This document shows, in pieces, positions 1-8,578 of a stretch of 64,000 nt of DNA (its first letter is position 1; each line of letters opens with the position of its first letter). The notes beneath the pieces are model-generated. The model was given only the letters and a program-made list of their open reading frames with translations, searched no databases and had not been told where the DNA came from. The stretch comes from Psychrobacillus sp042944905 (lineage in GTDB: Bacteria > Bacillota > Bacilli > Bacillales_A > Planococcaceae), in assembly GCF_042944905.1 (NCBI RefSeq), contig NZ_CP168496.1, forward strand, positions 3,410,001 to 3,474,000, read 5' to 3'. A program made the translations under genes and the position numbers.

Positions 1-56
1 TTATGATCCGCGCGTAGTAGGACTTGTTTGATTTGCTTGATTTGTTCTTCTTTCAT
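1..56 (-). CDS. Possible 5' end of a gene leaving the window (partial)
   Basis: An ATG at 54-56 opens a frame that stays open to the window edge and encodes MKEEQIKQIKQVLLRADH, a polar, helix-prone N-terminus. It starts just after the terminator of the next gene, which suits a new transcription unit. No convincing Shine-Dalgarno precedes the ATG. Only 18 residues are visible, so no function can be given and the call is weak. Confidence 0.25.
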   Translation of the reverse strand, partial: MKEEQIKQIKQVLLRADH

Positions 57-97
57 TTTTTGTACTTGTTATTTCATGTCAAGAGTTTAGATATAAA

Positions 98-126
98 AGC
101 AGACTCACTATGTTAGTGGGTCTGCT
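98..126 (-). terminator. Intrinsic terminator after the SEC-C gene
   Basis: A 13-bp stem (98-110 with 114-126, one G-T wobble) with a short loop lies about 70 bases downstream of the SEC-C gene stop. The minus-strand 3' side is U-rich (TTTTATAT). Confidence 0.7.
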
Positions 127-195
127 TCTCTATTTATGAAAGATTCAATTAGATCACTAAAAATAAGTTAAATGCATTAATAATTTTTGACTTTA

Positions 196-1341
196 TCAGC
201 CACAGCACTTCTTATATTTTTTGCCACTTCCACATGGACAAGGGTCGTTTCTGCCTATTTTTTCGGAAACAGCTGGTTCTAATTTTTTAATCGTTTGCTT
301 AAAATGAGCTTCGCTCTCGAATGCGAGTGCTTTCCAGTCTTCCATATCCGGATGGGTACGCCCCATAATTTTATAAAAACTATACAACATGTGCTCTAGC
401 TCGATCATCCCGCCAAAATATTCTTTGTTCCAGAAGTCCTCCATAAGAGGAAATGCTTTTTCTGAAAAATGTATTGCAAGAGATTCAAGGACTAGTTCTT
501 TTCCAGCTTCGTCTAACTTTGGATAGCACTTCACTAATACATCTTCGGCGCTTTTTGTTTTTGTTTCTTTCAAGATTCCCAATGCGAATATACACGTGTC
601 TTCCTTCATTGCATATGGAGCTACTGCATGTACAACTTCATCTGATTGAAACTTACTTAATGACTCCGCCACTTCTTCTAACAAAATATCTTCATCACGT
701 TCAAGTAAACTTGCAAGGGTCGGAATATGCTCAGTTAATTGTAAAATACCAACTGCTCTCACACCTAAAATCCCATAGATAGAAAACCAATCGTCCTCCA
801 ATTCGTTTTTAAGGATAACGTCAACTTCTTGCGCATTATAAGAACCTTTTTCTATAAGTACCTCTTGCATCTTTTTCGCTTTTTGGAACTCAAGCGCATT
901 AAAGGCATCTCCTTCGATGTTTCTAACCATCTCCATATACGCATCCCAAAGTGTGTCTTCATCAGCCGACAATAATGATTGGCAAAACGAAATGTATTCC
1001 TCTCCGATATAAGGAGTAAGTTTATCCTCATTCTCTACTATTAATTTTGCAGGTAGATTCATAATGTATTGTAGTACTAAATGTCGATGTGTTGTTGGTA
1101 CTTTTTCGAGTAGCTCTAGTAAGATCGGAAAGGATTTTTCATTAACATTTTTCTCCTGACCCCAGATTAATAGGAAGTTTCTTTCCTCCTTTTCTGCATG
1201 GAGTGCATTCGTAAGCAGCTCATTTACAACTTCTGCTGGCGTATACGGAAATTCGTGCAATGCAAAAGATGCAAACTCTCGTACAATTTTCTCTTCATCG
1301 TTTATATACGGTGTTATTTTATTTAAAAATGTTGTTTGCAT
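196..1341 (-). CDS. SEC-C motif protein with helical-repeat body
   Basis: The 381-residue protein ends in a SEC-C zinc-binding motif (about residues 362-381, GRNDPCPCGSGKKYKKCC), the module found at the SecA C-terminus and in many unrelated bacterial proteins, where it binds zinc and often mediates protein contacts. The preceding ~350 residues are acidic and almost entirely helical, reading like HEAT/ARM-type repeats. No transmembrane segment or signal peptide is present, so it is cytosolic. The ATG has a good ribosome site (AAAAGGGG, 6 bases upstream). It stands alone between terminators. The SEC-C assignment is firm; the cellular role is unknown, with a scaffold or chaperone-linked role only a guess. 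Confidence 0.8.
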   Translation of the reverse strand: MQTTFLNKITPYINDEEKIVREFASFALHEFPYTPAEVVNELLTNALHAEKEERNFLLIWGQEKNVNEKSFPILLELLEKVPTTHRHLVLQYIMNLPAKLIVENEDKLTPYIGEEYISFCQSLLSADEDTLWDAYMEMVRNIEGDAFNALEFQKAKKMQEVLIEKGSYNAQEVDVILKNELEDDWFSIYGILGVRAVGILQLTEHIPTLASLLERDEDILLEEVAESLSKFQSDEVVHAVAPYAMKEDTCIFALGILKETKTKSAEDVLVKCYPKLDEAGKELVLESLAIHFSEKAFPLMEDFWNKEYFGGMIELEHMLYSFYKIMGRTHPDMEDWKALAFESEAHFKQTIKKLEPAVSEKIGRNDPCPCGSGKKYKKCCG

Positions 1342-1627
1342 TTTGTTTCCCCTTTTCTTATTTACTATTGTTCTAATACGTCTAGTGGATTTCTAGGATT
1401 TATAAAAGGACGAGCTAAACGAACTTGGCCATTCTAATTGGGATTTGCTTAGTGCAGGAATATGCACTACCAATTCTACTTCTATTAGATTCTTCTATTT
1501 TATTGCTATTAGTATACCAAAAGGTCCTATAGTATTACAGGTGCCTGGCATTACAGGTGCCTGGCACTTGTAATATATTGTCCATAAAATGGATTTTTAG
1601 TTAAGTTTTTTGCTATAAAACATAAAA
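1342..1627. other. Intergenic region holding a tandem repeat
   Basis: About 290 bases without a gene. The only structure I see is the 16-base tandem duplication at 1535-1566, annotated separately. The rest is AT-rich with no plausible coding frame. Confidence 0.5.
1535..1566. repeat. Tandem 16-bp repeat with palindromic core
   Basis: TTACAGGTGCCTGGCA occurs twice in direct succession (1535-1550, 1551-1566), followed by CTTGTAATA. The GTGCCTGGCAC core is nearly self-complementary, and the flanks TATTACA and TGTAATA are inverted copies. This type of short CAGGTGCCTGGCAC sequence is a recurrent intergenic repeat in Bacillales as far as I recall. Confidence 0.75.
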
Positions 1628-1657
1628 CGAGCTCCTAACCATAATGCTAGGAGCCCG
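1628..1657 (-). terminator. Terminator of the PstS-like gene
   Basis: A 10-bp stem (CGAGCTCCTA with TAGGAGCCCG, one wobble) is followed on the minus strand by TTTTATGTTTT. It lies 3 bases beyond the stop codon of the PstS-like gene. Confidence 0.8.
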
Positions 1658-1659
1658 TG

Positions 1660-2823
1660 TCATTCACTTATAGGTACATAACCAGTTTTTTCAACTAACC
1701 CTTGGCCTTGTGGTGACAATATCCATTCGATCAATTTCTCCACATTCGGATTTTCTGTTCCTGCAGTGACTATATAAAACTCTGATGTAATTGGATATGC
1801 ACCAGACAGAATAGTTTCTTGCGTTGGTGCGACGTCATCTATTTCTAATAATTTTATTTGATTGTTTTTCACCATTTCTGTTGAATAGAATCTAAATGTA
1901 TAGCCGATTGCATTTTTATAGTTTTTATACTTTGATACTTCATTAATAATACCGCCCATTCCTGTCGCAATATCTTCCGACGGAGCTTCCTTTATAGGGA
2001 TAGTTCCCATTAAATGTTCCAGTGCTGTCTGGCTTCCGCTATCCGCTGGACGCTGAAATGCGCGGATTGTATTATTTTTGCCACCTACGTCTTTCCAATT
2101 CGTCACTTTGCCGGCGTAGATAGCCTGTATTTGCTCAATCGTTAGTCCGTCAATAGGATTCTTTTGATTGACGAAAAAGACAAAAGCTTCCCGACCAATT
2201 GGCGTCATTTTTAGTTCCAAACCTTTTTGCTCCGCCGTTTTCTTCTGTGCCTCAGAAGGAGAAGCTACGAAAATCATATCTACCTTGCCGTTGAATAGAT
2301 TGCTATATGCATCTGGTGTCGTATTGACCATCACATCACTGTCGTAAGGAGAATAATCCTTTTTAGGATAGGTTGCTTGAACAAATGATGCGTACAAAGG
2401 ATAAAGTGCCGTCGCACCGTCCATTTTCGGCAAATTATCTGTTAGCTGCAATGTCGCTTGTTGCTCTAAAATCGCAACTCTTTGCGAATTTGTAAACGGC
2501 TCGTATTTATTAATTTTTACTTCCGCATCCACAGTAGGAAGTCGGTTCGTATATGCATGCTGCATAGGAGAGATGGCACTCATTAAAATAGCAACTCCCG
2601 CAATGGTACCAAACATCATCTTCCGCTTCTTTGTTTTGAAAAAATGGAAAAGGGTTAATACATTAAAGACATATAACACTACTGCTCCTATAATGATTAA
2701 TGCAATATAATATATTTTTCCTGTTAAAAGCATGATAAATAGAATCACTATAGTAATGAAGAAAATTCCAAAAAGTGCAAAAATGGCATATAAAATTGGT
2801 GCTACTAGCGATTTTTTCTCCAA
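1660..2823 (-). CDS. Membrane-anchored PstS-like phosphate-binding protein
   Basis: 387 residues. The first ~90 contain three hydrophobic helices (about 9-31, 35-59 and 70-86). From about residue 105 follows a PstS-family substrate-binding domain (PBP-like), including the FQRPADSGSQTALEHLMG stretch typical of the phosphate-binding loop and a C-terminal WILSPQGQGLVEKTGYVPI motif. The predicted topology puts the binding domain outside the cell. The start is a TTG six bases after a GGGGGG ribosome site. Usual PstS proteins are lipoproteins or secreted and sit beside pstCAB; here there is a multi-helix anchor and no permease or ATPase nearby. It could supply an orphan transporter or act as a phosphate sensor or adhesin. 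Confidence 0.8.
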   Translation of the reverse strand: MEKKSLVAPILYAIFALFGIFFITIVILFIMLLTGKIYYIALIIIGAVVLYVFNVLTLFHFFKTKKRKMMFGTIAGVAILMSAISPMQHAYTNRLPTVDAEVKINKYEPFTNSQRVAILEQQATLQLTDNLPKMDGATALYPLYASFVQATYPKKDYSPYDSDVMVNTTPDAYSNLFNGKVDMIFVASPSEAQKKTAEQKGLELKMTPIGREAFVFFVNQKNPIDGLTIEQIQAIYAGKVTNWKDVGGKNNTIRAFQRPADSGSQTALEHLMGTIPIKEAPSEDIATGMGGIINEVSKYKNYKNAIGYTFRFYSTEMVKNNQIKLLEIDDVAPTQETILSGAYPITSEFYIVTAGTENPNVEKLIEWILSPQGQGLVEKTGYVPISE

Positions 2824-2984
2824 TTGAATCCCCCCTTACTTATGAATTCTACATATAAGAGGGTAAATCCTTTCGTAAACCTTATCGAACCTACGCATTT
2901 AGTATTTCTCTCACTTTTTCTACAAATCTGTTATTACTTCTACGGACTTTCCTTTACTCTCGTGCCATGGCAAGAGCTCTATTT

Positions 2985-3599
2985 TCATTGATTAATATAC
3001 AACTCAAATAAATCAGCAAAATCCTTTTTTACGTATTTATGTTTTTGGTCCATCATCCAGTCTGTTGCAAATCTTGTTATTTCTTCGAATGAGCCGGCTG
3101 GCGTTACTTCCCGTGATTCCATTTTGCCGATGGATTGTGCGGCATAGTTTAAGCTGCTTTGAGCAATTTCGTATTTCTTTGCATTTTCTTTCATTTCCAT
3201 AGAAATAGCGTGAATTACCTTGTATAGATCTTTTATTTCCGTTGCGAACTTTTTGTGTATATCTATGGATAGCGGAATATTGCCAATCGTGAATTTGATT
3301 TCAACATCTAGATCGATCGTTCCTGCAGTCTCAAGTGCAACTTCTGTAATTGGATGATAAACATAATCGTATCTTCTAAGCATTCTCTTCTTGCTAATTG
3401 CATTTTTACCATCTACATGGATAAGCGCTTTATTTGTGAAGCAGTACTCGTCCGCTTTTGTTTTGATAAGAAAATAGATCACTTCCCCTGTTTCGTGCAT
3501 AACAAAATCGTCTGCCTCTGTTTTGTCAAAGTCTGATTTTGGTACAACAACTCCGATATCCGATAGTCCTAAAGCGTCTGATGCGAGTTTTTTTAGCAT
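2985..3599 (-). CDS. yvbH: YvbH-like bacterial PH-domain protein
   Basis: 204 residues. The N-terminal ~125 residues match the bacterial pleckstrin-homology-like fold of YvbH (residues 40-120 with KTKADEYCFTNKALIHVDGK and the SKKRMLRRYDY segment). A helical C-terminal extension follows (MEMKENAKKYEIAQSSLNYA onward), as in B. subtilis YvbH. There is no signal peptide or membrane helix. The ATG follows a strong AAGGAGGAG site. Bacterial PH-like proteins often form oligomeric rings or respond to envelope stress; the role of this one is unknown. It is transcribed alone. Confidence 0.75.
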   Translation of the reverse strand: MLKKLASDALGLSDIGVVVPKSDFDKTEADDFVMHETGEVIYFLIKTKADEYCFTNKALIHVDGKNAISKKRMLRRYDYVYHPITEVALETAGTIDLDVEIKFTIGNIPLSIDIHKKFATEIKDLYKVIHAISMEMKENAKKYEIAQSSLNYAAQSIGKMESREVTPAGSFEEITRFATDWMMDQKHKYVKKDFADLFELYINQ

Positions 3600-3689
3600 T
3601 TGCTGCTCCTCCTTAGTTTTACTTTCTGCTACTTAGATTATCACAGTTTACTATTAACTTTATAGGGAAATGAATACTATAGTAGATAT

Positions 3690-3709
3690 ATATTATTTCA
3701 AAATAATAT
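3690..3709. promoter_or_regulatory. Perfect 9-2-9 palindrome upstream of the M28 peptidase
   Basis: ATATTATTT-CA-AAATAATAT is a perfect inverted repeat in the spacer between the YvbH gene and the divergent peptidase gene. Its position suits an operator for either gene. The sequence is AT-rich, so chance is possible. Confidence 0.35.
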
Positions 3710-3774
3710 TGCCTTTGTCTTCTATTTGTCGTTTAATTATCTAGTTCTAAAATAATATAAAAGGAATGTGATGA

Positions 3775-5934
3775 ATGAAGAAGATTATTAGCAGCCTGAC
3801 ATTAATTATGCTAGTCGGAATGTCGTTAGTGGCTTGTACCCCAAAAGAAGAATCTACAAATGTGAATAAAGAAAATTCCAAAGATGAAAAAGTTGTATCT
3901 GTTGAGGATGCAAATAGCAATTATCTTTCTTCTGAAGACGTGGACTATGCTTATAATTTCACTAAAAGTCTAGAAGAATTTAAATCAAATGAAAAACTTG
4001 GTTATCGCACTGCTGGATCTCAAGCAGAGTTGAAAACTGGTGAAAAAATTGGAAACGAAATGAAAAAAATTGGGCTTTCCGAAGTTACGAAAGATGAGTT
4101 CAAAGTGGACTCATGGGAATTCGAAAAAGCTGATTTAACTTTTACGGATGAAAACGGCAAAGAACACCTCGCTGTTTTAGGTGGATACCAAGTTAATTTC
4201 GATACAAATGGCGTAAAGGAACTCGATGTGGTCTATGCTGGAAAGGGAACAGCAGATGATCTTGCAGGATTAGATGTTAAAGGTAAGCTTGTATTAATTG
4301 ATATTAATCAACGAGAAGAATGGTGGATTAACTATCCTGCTTATCAAGCACATTTAAAAGGGGCAGCTGCGGTAATTGCTGTTCAAGAAGCTGGTTATGC
4401 GGAAGTTGATCCAGATGCATTAAATGCACAAGATATATGTGGACCAGACGATGCACCTGCATTTTCAATGTCCCAAACGGACGCAAATAGTTTAAAGAAA
4501 GCACTAGAAGCAAGTAAAAATAAGCTTACAGTGAAGTTCGATGCGAAATCTACTGTGAAAATGGATGGCAAATCGTATAACTACTACGGTAAAATTATCG
4601 GGAAAGACCCGGAATCATATATCATCTTATCAGCGCATTATGATTCGTATTTTTCAGGATTTGAAGATGATAACGCAGCGATTGGATTATTAATGGGTGT
4701 AGCAAAAGGATTAGTCGATAGCGGATACCAACCAGAAAAAACGATAATTTTCAATGCACTAGCTGCAGAAGAATGGGGCGTTTCTAACTCTCGTTACGAC
4801 TGGTCAACAGGTGCATACAACCAAATTTTCAACGTGCATCCTGAATGGGTTGGAAAAGCATTTGCCAATATGAACTTTGAACTTCCTGCTTATGAACATA
4901 CAACACAAGATGAAATTCGTTCCGTTTATGAGTTAAATAATTATTTAACAAAGTTTGCAAAAACAGTACCAAGCATAGATGGAGTATATAAAGATGGCAT
5001 TTCCATTGTTTCTCCACTGCGTACTTGGTCAGATGACTTTTCGTTTGGTATCGCGGGTGTTCCTGCGCTCCGTAATGATTTCCAAGATAGTGAGTTTATG
5101 CATTCACATTATCACTCACAATTTGATAATGAAGGCCCTTATAATATGAATGCCTACAAATTCCATTTAAACTTATATGGTTTACTAGCAATGCATTATG
5201 ATAAAACAGCTGTCGTTCCACTTGATTTCACCACTCGCTTAAATGCAATGAAAGAAGACATTAATGCGGATGTATTTAAACAAGCTGGCGTGTCATCGGA
5301 CAAGCTAGTTAGTGATATTGACAGCGCAATTGCAACTGCAGAAAAAGTAAATGCAAAAGTTGCGAAAGTAAATGAAGATTACTTAGCTGCTCTAGCTAAA
5401 GGCGATTCGGATTCAGCTAAGAAGTTATATGAAGAAAGTCGTGATTTGAACAGTGGATTACTTGCTGCATTTAAATATGCAGAAGATCAATTTGTTCGTT
5501 TAACTTGGGAAGACGAACAAATTTTCCCTCACAAACATGCACAAACTAACATTGAAAACTTGTCATTATCAATCGATGCACTAGAAAAAGGCGATATTGC
5601 TACTCCTCTAGACGATTACTTGTTTACAATCGATAACAACTGGTACGCCTATTACTTCGATAATGAAGTATACAACTATTTTACGGACTATGTATTAAAA
5701 GCTCCAAAAGAAAAACTTATGTGGGGTGCGGATAGAATCATGGGACACGAAGACTTATTTGACACGATTAATTCGTTGAAGGAAAAAAGAGAACAAACTG
5801 ATGTGGATGTGTCAGCAGAGCTTGCAACACTGAATAGCGCACTAGTGAATGAAAAAGAACTGTTGAAAACGACGGTTGCCGAAGAAACAGCTAGTGTGAA
5901 TAAACTTGGTGAGATGTTGGCTGAGTTGAAATAA
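3775..5934 (+). CDS. M28-family zinc aminopeptidase lipoprotein with PA domain
   Basis: 719 residues with a lipoprotein signal (lipobox LVAC, Cys21), so it should be anchored outside the membrane. Residues ~140-230 look like a protease-associated (PA) domain. The M28 metallopeptidase core follows: His288 and Asp290 in SAHYDS, Asp299 in EDDNAA, the catalytic/metal pair Glu332-Glu333 in AAEEWG, and His residues 443-447 (HSHYH) near the end of the core. The C-terminal ~230 residues are helical and charged, longer than in most M28 enzymes. Expected reaction: removal of N-terminal residues from extracellular peptides. It is a single-gene unit closed by a hairpin terminator. The fifth metal-ligand position usually occupied by Asp appears as Glu in FELPAYE, a common alternative. 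Confidence 0.85.
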   Translation: MKKIISSLTLIMLVGMSLVACTPKEESTNVNKENSKDEKVVSVEDANSNYLSSEDVDYAYNFTKSLEEFKSNEKLGYRTAGSQAELKTGEKIGNEMKKIGLSEVTKDEFKVDSWEFEKADLTFTDENGKEHLAVLGGYQVNFDTNGVKELDVVYAGKGTADDLAGLDVKGKLVLIDINQREEWWINYPAYQAHLKGAAAVIAVQEAGYAEVDPDALNAQDICGPDDAPAFSMSQTDANSLKKALEASKNKLTVKFDAKSTVKMDGKSYNYYGKIIGKDPESYIILSAHYDSYFSGFEDDNAAIGLLMGVAKGLVDSGYQPEKTIIFNALAAEEWGVSNSRYDWSTGAYNQIFNVHPEWVGKAFANMNFELPAYEHTTQDEIRSVYELNNYLTKFAKTVPSIDGVYKDGISIVSPLRTWSDDFSFGIAGVPALRNDFQDSEFMHSHYHSQFDNEGPYNMNAYKFHLNLYGLLAMHYDKTAVVPLDFTTRLNAMKEDINADVFKQAGVSSDKLVSDIDSAIATAEKVNAKVAKVNEDYLAALAKGDSDSAKKLYEESRDLNSGLLAAFKYAEDQFVRLTWEDEQIFPHKHAQTNIENLSLSIDALEKGDIATPLDDYLFTIDNNWYAYYFDNEVYNYFTDYVLKAPKEKLMWGADRIMGHEDLFDTINSLKEKREQTDVDVSAELATLNSALVNEKELLKTTVAEETASVNKLGEMLAELK

Positions 5935-5947
5935 CATAAAAAAAGTG

Positions 5948-5986
5948 AGCTGTCCCATGAGTCATTATGTTGACCTAGGGACAGCT
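5948..5986. terminator. Bidirectional terminator between convergent peptidase and TSUP genes
   Basis: AGCTGTCCC and GGGACAGCT form a 9-bp stem, with a T-run on the plus side (to about 5992) and an A-run before it, so it can serve both converging genes. Confidence 0.8.
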
Positions 5987-6065
5987 TTTTTTGATTTTCC
6001 TCTTAGGAGCTCTTTCATTTATTTTTGCTCTATTCAAAAGGGCTTGAATATTTACCCCAACCTAA

Positions 6066-6799
6066 TTATTTTAAGTAATCCGCTACAATTTGCACAATCA
6101 ATAAAACCGTAACCAATCTCAGTAATGGCTTTACTTGTTCTGATTTTAATTTGCGAGCTAGTCGGACCCCAAGCTGAGCACCTACAATCGCTCCAAGCAT
6201 TAATGCAATAGTGAGTGGCCAGATAATTTTCCCTGTAGAAATATACGTAATGGAAGCTCCAAAGCAACTGGCAAAAACACCGATTCTTGCTAAACCCACT
6301 GCACGAATATAAGCGATCTTTTGACTCGCATATAAGTAAAGTGCTAGCGTGCTGCTCCCTGGTCCAAACATACCGTCGTACATTCCTATTCCAAGTAATG
6401 CAGGTGCTATTTTTTTATTTAAACGAAAGTCTTCTGTACCTTCAAAGTTTCCTTTTCCCATAAAAGAAGTGATAAATGCAAAGCTTAATAATACGATGGC
6501 AATGATAGTTAGTGTATCACCCTTAAAAAGGATGCGATTAGACCACCTAAAATACCTCCCCCTAAACAAAATGCAAGAACAGATAATGCCTCTTTTACCG
6601 AAACTTCTTTCCCTTTAAAAATAACGAGAAAGCTAGATAGCGAGCTAACTGTATTGGATACTTTGTTCGCACCTATTGCTGAGTGCACGGGTAGCCCCAT
6701 AAGTAGCATCGTTGGTAAGCTAATGAGTCCTCCGCCTCCGACTAGTGTACCGACGACATTGCCAACAACTCCGACAATAAAAAAGAGGATGAATTCCAT
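6066..6799 (-). pseudogene. TSUP (TauE/SafE-like) anion exporter, split by a frameshift
   Basis: Two minus-strand frames together make one TSUP permease of about 245 residues. The first (start ATG at 6799, ribosome site AAGAAGG) gives FIVGVVGNVVGTLVGGGGLI through LGGGILGGLIAS. The second (6066 to about 6530) resumes at LFKGDTLTIIAIVLL with the second TauE repeat (GMYDGMFGPGSSTLALYLY). The join lies at about 6525-6535 in TCCTTTTTAAGG: the first frame runs on to a stop after RVIH, and one extra T would restore SFFKGD in a single frame. The lesion is therefore a one-base homopolymer change (real mutation, assembly error or -1 slippage). TSUP proteins export sulfite, organosulfonates or other anions. 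No other damage is visible, so decay would be recent. Confidence 0.8.
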
Positions 6800-6961
6800 A
6801 ATAAAGCCTTCTTTCCATTCTTTCTGATGTAGATTTAGCATACCTCTCGATATACAATAAGTAAATTCAATAGTATTTATCGTTTTACATTTGAAAAACT
6901 TATTAACTTTAGAAGGAGAAATGATGAAAAAAGTGGAAGTACTAATATAGGAGGGATTCAG

Positions 6962-7945
6962 ATGAAAAGGTTATTACTGTTGTCATTTGTTTTATTCGGT
7001 TGTACAAGTGAAAATATAACTGCCGAAAAAGTCGCGACAAATTTAAATACGCCTTGGTCCATAAATAAACATGGAGATTCTTTTTATATATCTGAACGTG
7101 TGGGCACTATAGCAGAAATTACGAGTAATGGAAAAGTTGTTCATAAAGAAGTGAAACTTACTAATGATTTGTCAAATGCTTCGGAAGCAGGTCTACTCGG
7201 GTTTGCATTAAAGAATGATTTTGACGATTCACATGAGGCATTCGCATACTACACATACAATCAGAATGGAGATTCTTTCAATCGAGTAGTAACAATTAGA
7301 CAGGAAAACAATTCTTGGAAGGAAGTTGCCATTCATCTAGACAGTATACCTACAGGTAATATTCATCATGGGGGCAGACTAGCAATTGGACCGGATGGGT
7401 ACTTATATGTCACGATTGGTGATGCAGGAAATCCATCTAATGCACAAGATGCAAAATCTCTTAACGGGAAGATACTACGAATGAGGGAAGGTGAAACATT
7501 CGAAATCTATACTACCGGACATCGCAATCCACAAGGACTCGCTTGGGATAAGGATGGAACACTTTTCGAGACTGAACATGGACAAACTGCAATGGATGAA
7601 ATTAATCGAATAGAACCAGGTAAAAACTACGGATACCCAATTATCCAAGGGACAGAAACGAAGGATGGATTGGAATCACCTATTATTACCTCCGGTGATC
7701 ATGATACATGGGCACCTTCAGGTATTACATTTCACAAAGGAAAGTTATATGTTGCTTCCCTTCGTGACGAAGCGGTCAAAGTAATGAATGTATCGACAGG
7801 AGAAGTAGAGCGTTCCATTACTGGATTTGGACGTGTACGCGATGTATTCTCTAACGGAGAATACATCTACTTTGTTACAAATAACACAGATGGTCGAGGA
7901 GCACCTAATAACGGTGATGATATACTGTATCGCTTGAAAGAGTAA
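6962..7945 (+). CDS. PQQ-dependent sugar dehydrogenase family lipoprotein
   Basis: 327 residues forming a glucose/sorbosone dehydrogenase-type beta-propeller. Diagnostic segments are LNTPWSI near the N-terminus, HHGGRLAIGPDGYLYVTIGD around residue 140, the GHRNPQGLAWD block, ETEHGQTAMDEINRIEPGKN, NYGYPI, and WAPSGITF. A lipobox (LFGC) at about residue 14 indicates an extracytoplasmic lipoprotein. Family members oxidise aldose sugars using PQQ. No PQQ synthesis genes are in view, so cofactor supply or a different substrate is open. The start follows a strong AGGAGGG site. It stands alone. Confidence 0.85.
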   Translation: MKRLLLLSFVLFGCTSENITAEKVATNLNTPWSINKHGDSFYISERVGTIAEITSNGKVVHKEVKLTNDLSNASEAGLLGFALKNDFDDSHEAFAYYTYNQNGDSFNRVVTIRQENNSWKEVAIHLDSIPTGNIHHGGRLAIGPDGYLYVTIGDAGNPSNAQDAKSLNGKILRMREGETFEIYTTGHRNPQGLAWDKDGTLFETEHGQTAMDEINRIEPGKNYGYPIIQGTETKDGLESPIITSGDHDTWAPSGITFHKGKLYVASLRDEAVKVMNVSTGEVERSITGFGRVRDVFSNGEYIYFVTNNTDGRGAPNNGDDILYRLKE

Positions 7946-7949
7946 CTTG

Positions 7950-8420
7950 CTACAACTTCAAGCACATCGCGATTTGCACACCTGATCTACCATTGAATCG
8001 CTTACCTTCATCGATAAATCCTGCCTTTAAATAAACTGATTGCGCTGCCTTATTAGCTTCGTTAACACCAAGTACGATTTGGTCTACTTGAGGAAAATTT
8101 TCGCTTGTATATTCGAGTAGTAGTCCCATTGATATCATTGCAATTCCACGCCCTTGATAAGTTGGATGTACAGAATAACCTCGCAGTAAAATGCTCTCTT
8201 GTATTTCTGTGTAATGAAATTTATCTTCACCTATATCGAGCACGAAAAACCCTGCAACTTGCCCTTTTTCTAAAATAACAATTGGTGAATAAGTAGACGT
8301 GTTTTCACTTCGTTCTAATAGTTCAAGTGGATGTGCTGTGAAGGTTAAGTGCTCTTTTGAAAGTGGATAATCCTCTAAAGCAGCTCGATATTTCATTTCA
8401 TAAGGTGAAAGTGTAATCAT
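7950..8420 (-). CDS. GNAT-family N-acetyltransferase
   Basis: 156 residues from the ATG at 8420, chosen because AGAGGAAG lies six bases upstream; longer in-frame starts lack a ribosome site. The GNAT acetyl-CoA loop is visible as VHPTYQGRGIAMISM (motif A, R/Q-x-x-G-x-G/A) around residue 95, followed by VLGVNEANKAAQSVYLKAGFIDEGKR (motif B, with the typical N-x-x-A-x-x-x-Y-x-K-x-G-F). It resembles cytosolic acetyltransferases of the spermidine/aminoglycoside type, but the substrate cannot be read from sequence. It converges with the sugar dehydrogenase, with only 4 bases between the stops. Confidence 0.85.
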   Translation of the reverse strand: MITLSPYEMKYRAALEDYPLSKEHLTFTAHPLELLERSENTSTYSPIVILEKGQVAGFFVLDIGEDKFHYTEIQESILLRGYSVHPTYQGRGIAMISMGLLLEYTSENFPQVDQIVLGVNEANKAAQSVYLKAGFIDEGKRFNGRSGVQIAMCLKL

Positions 8421-8578
8421 GAATACTTCCTCTTTTTCTATTTTTATATTAGCATAACATAATAATTTCTCTTGTCTCAAATTGTGGACAAGTACTCGGC
8501 CCATTTATCTCTTCTAGGTTAATACTGTGTACACTGAAAGAAAAAGTGCCTCACTTTTCGGCTAGCAAGGCATTTTTT

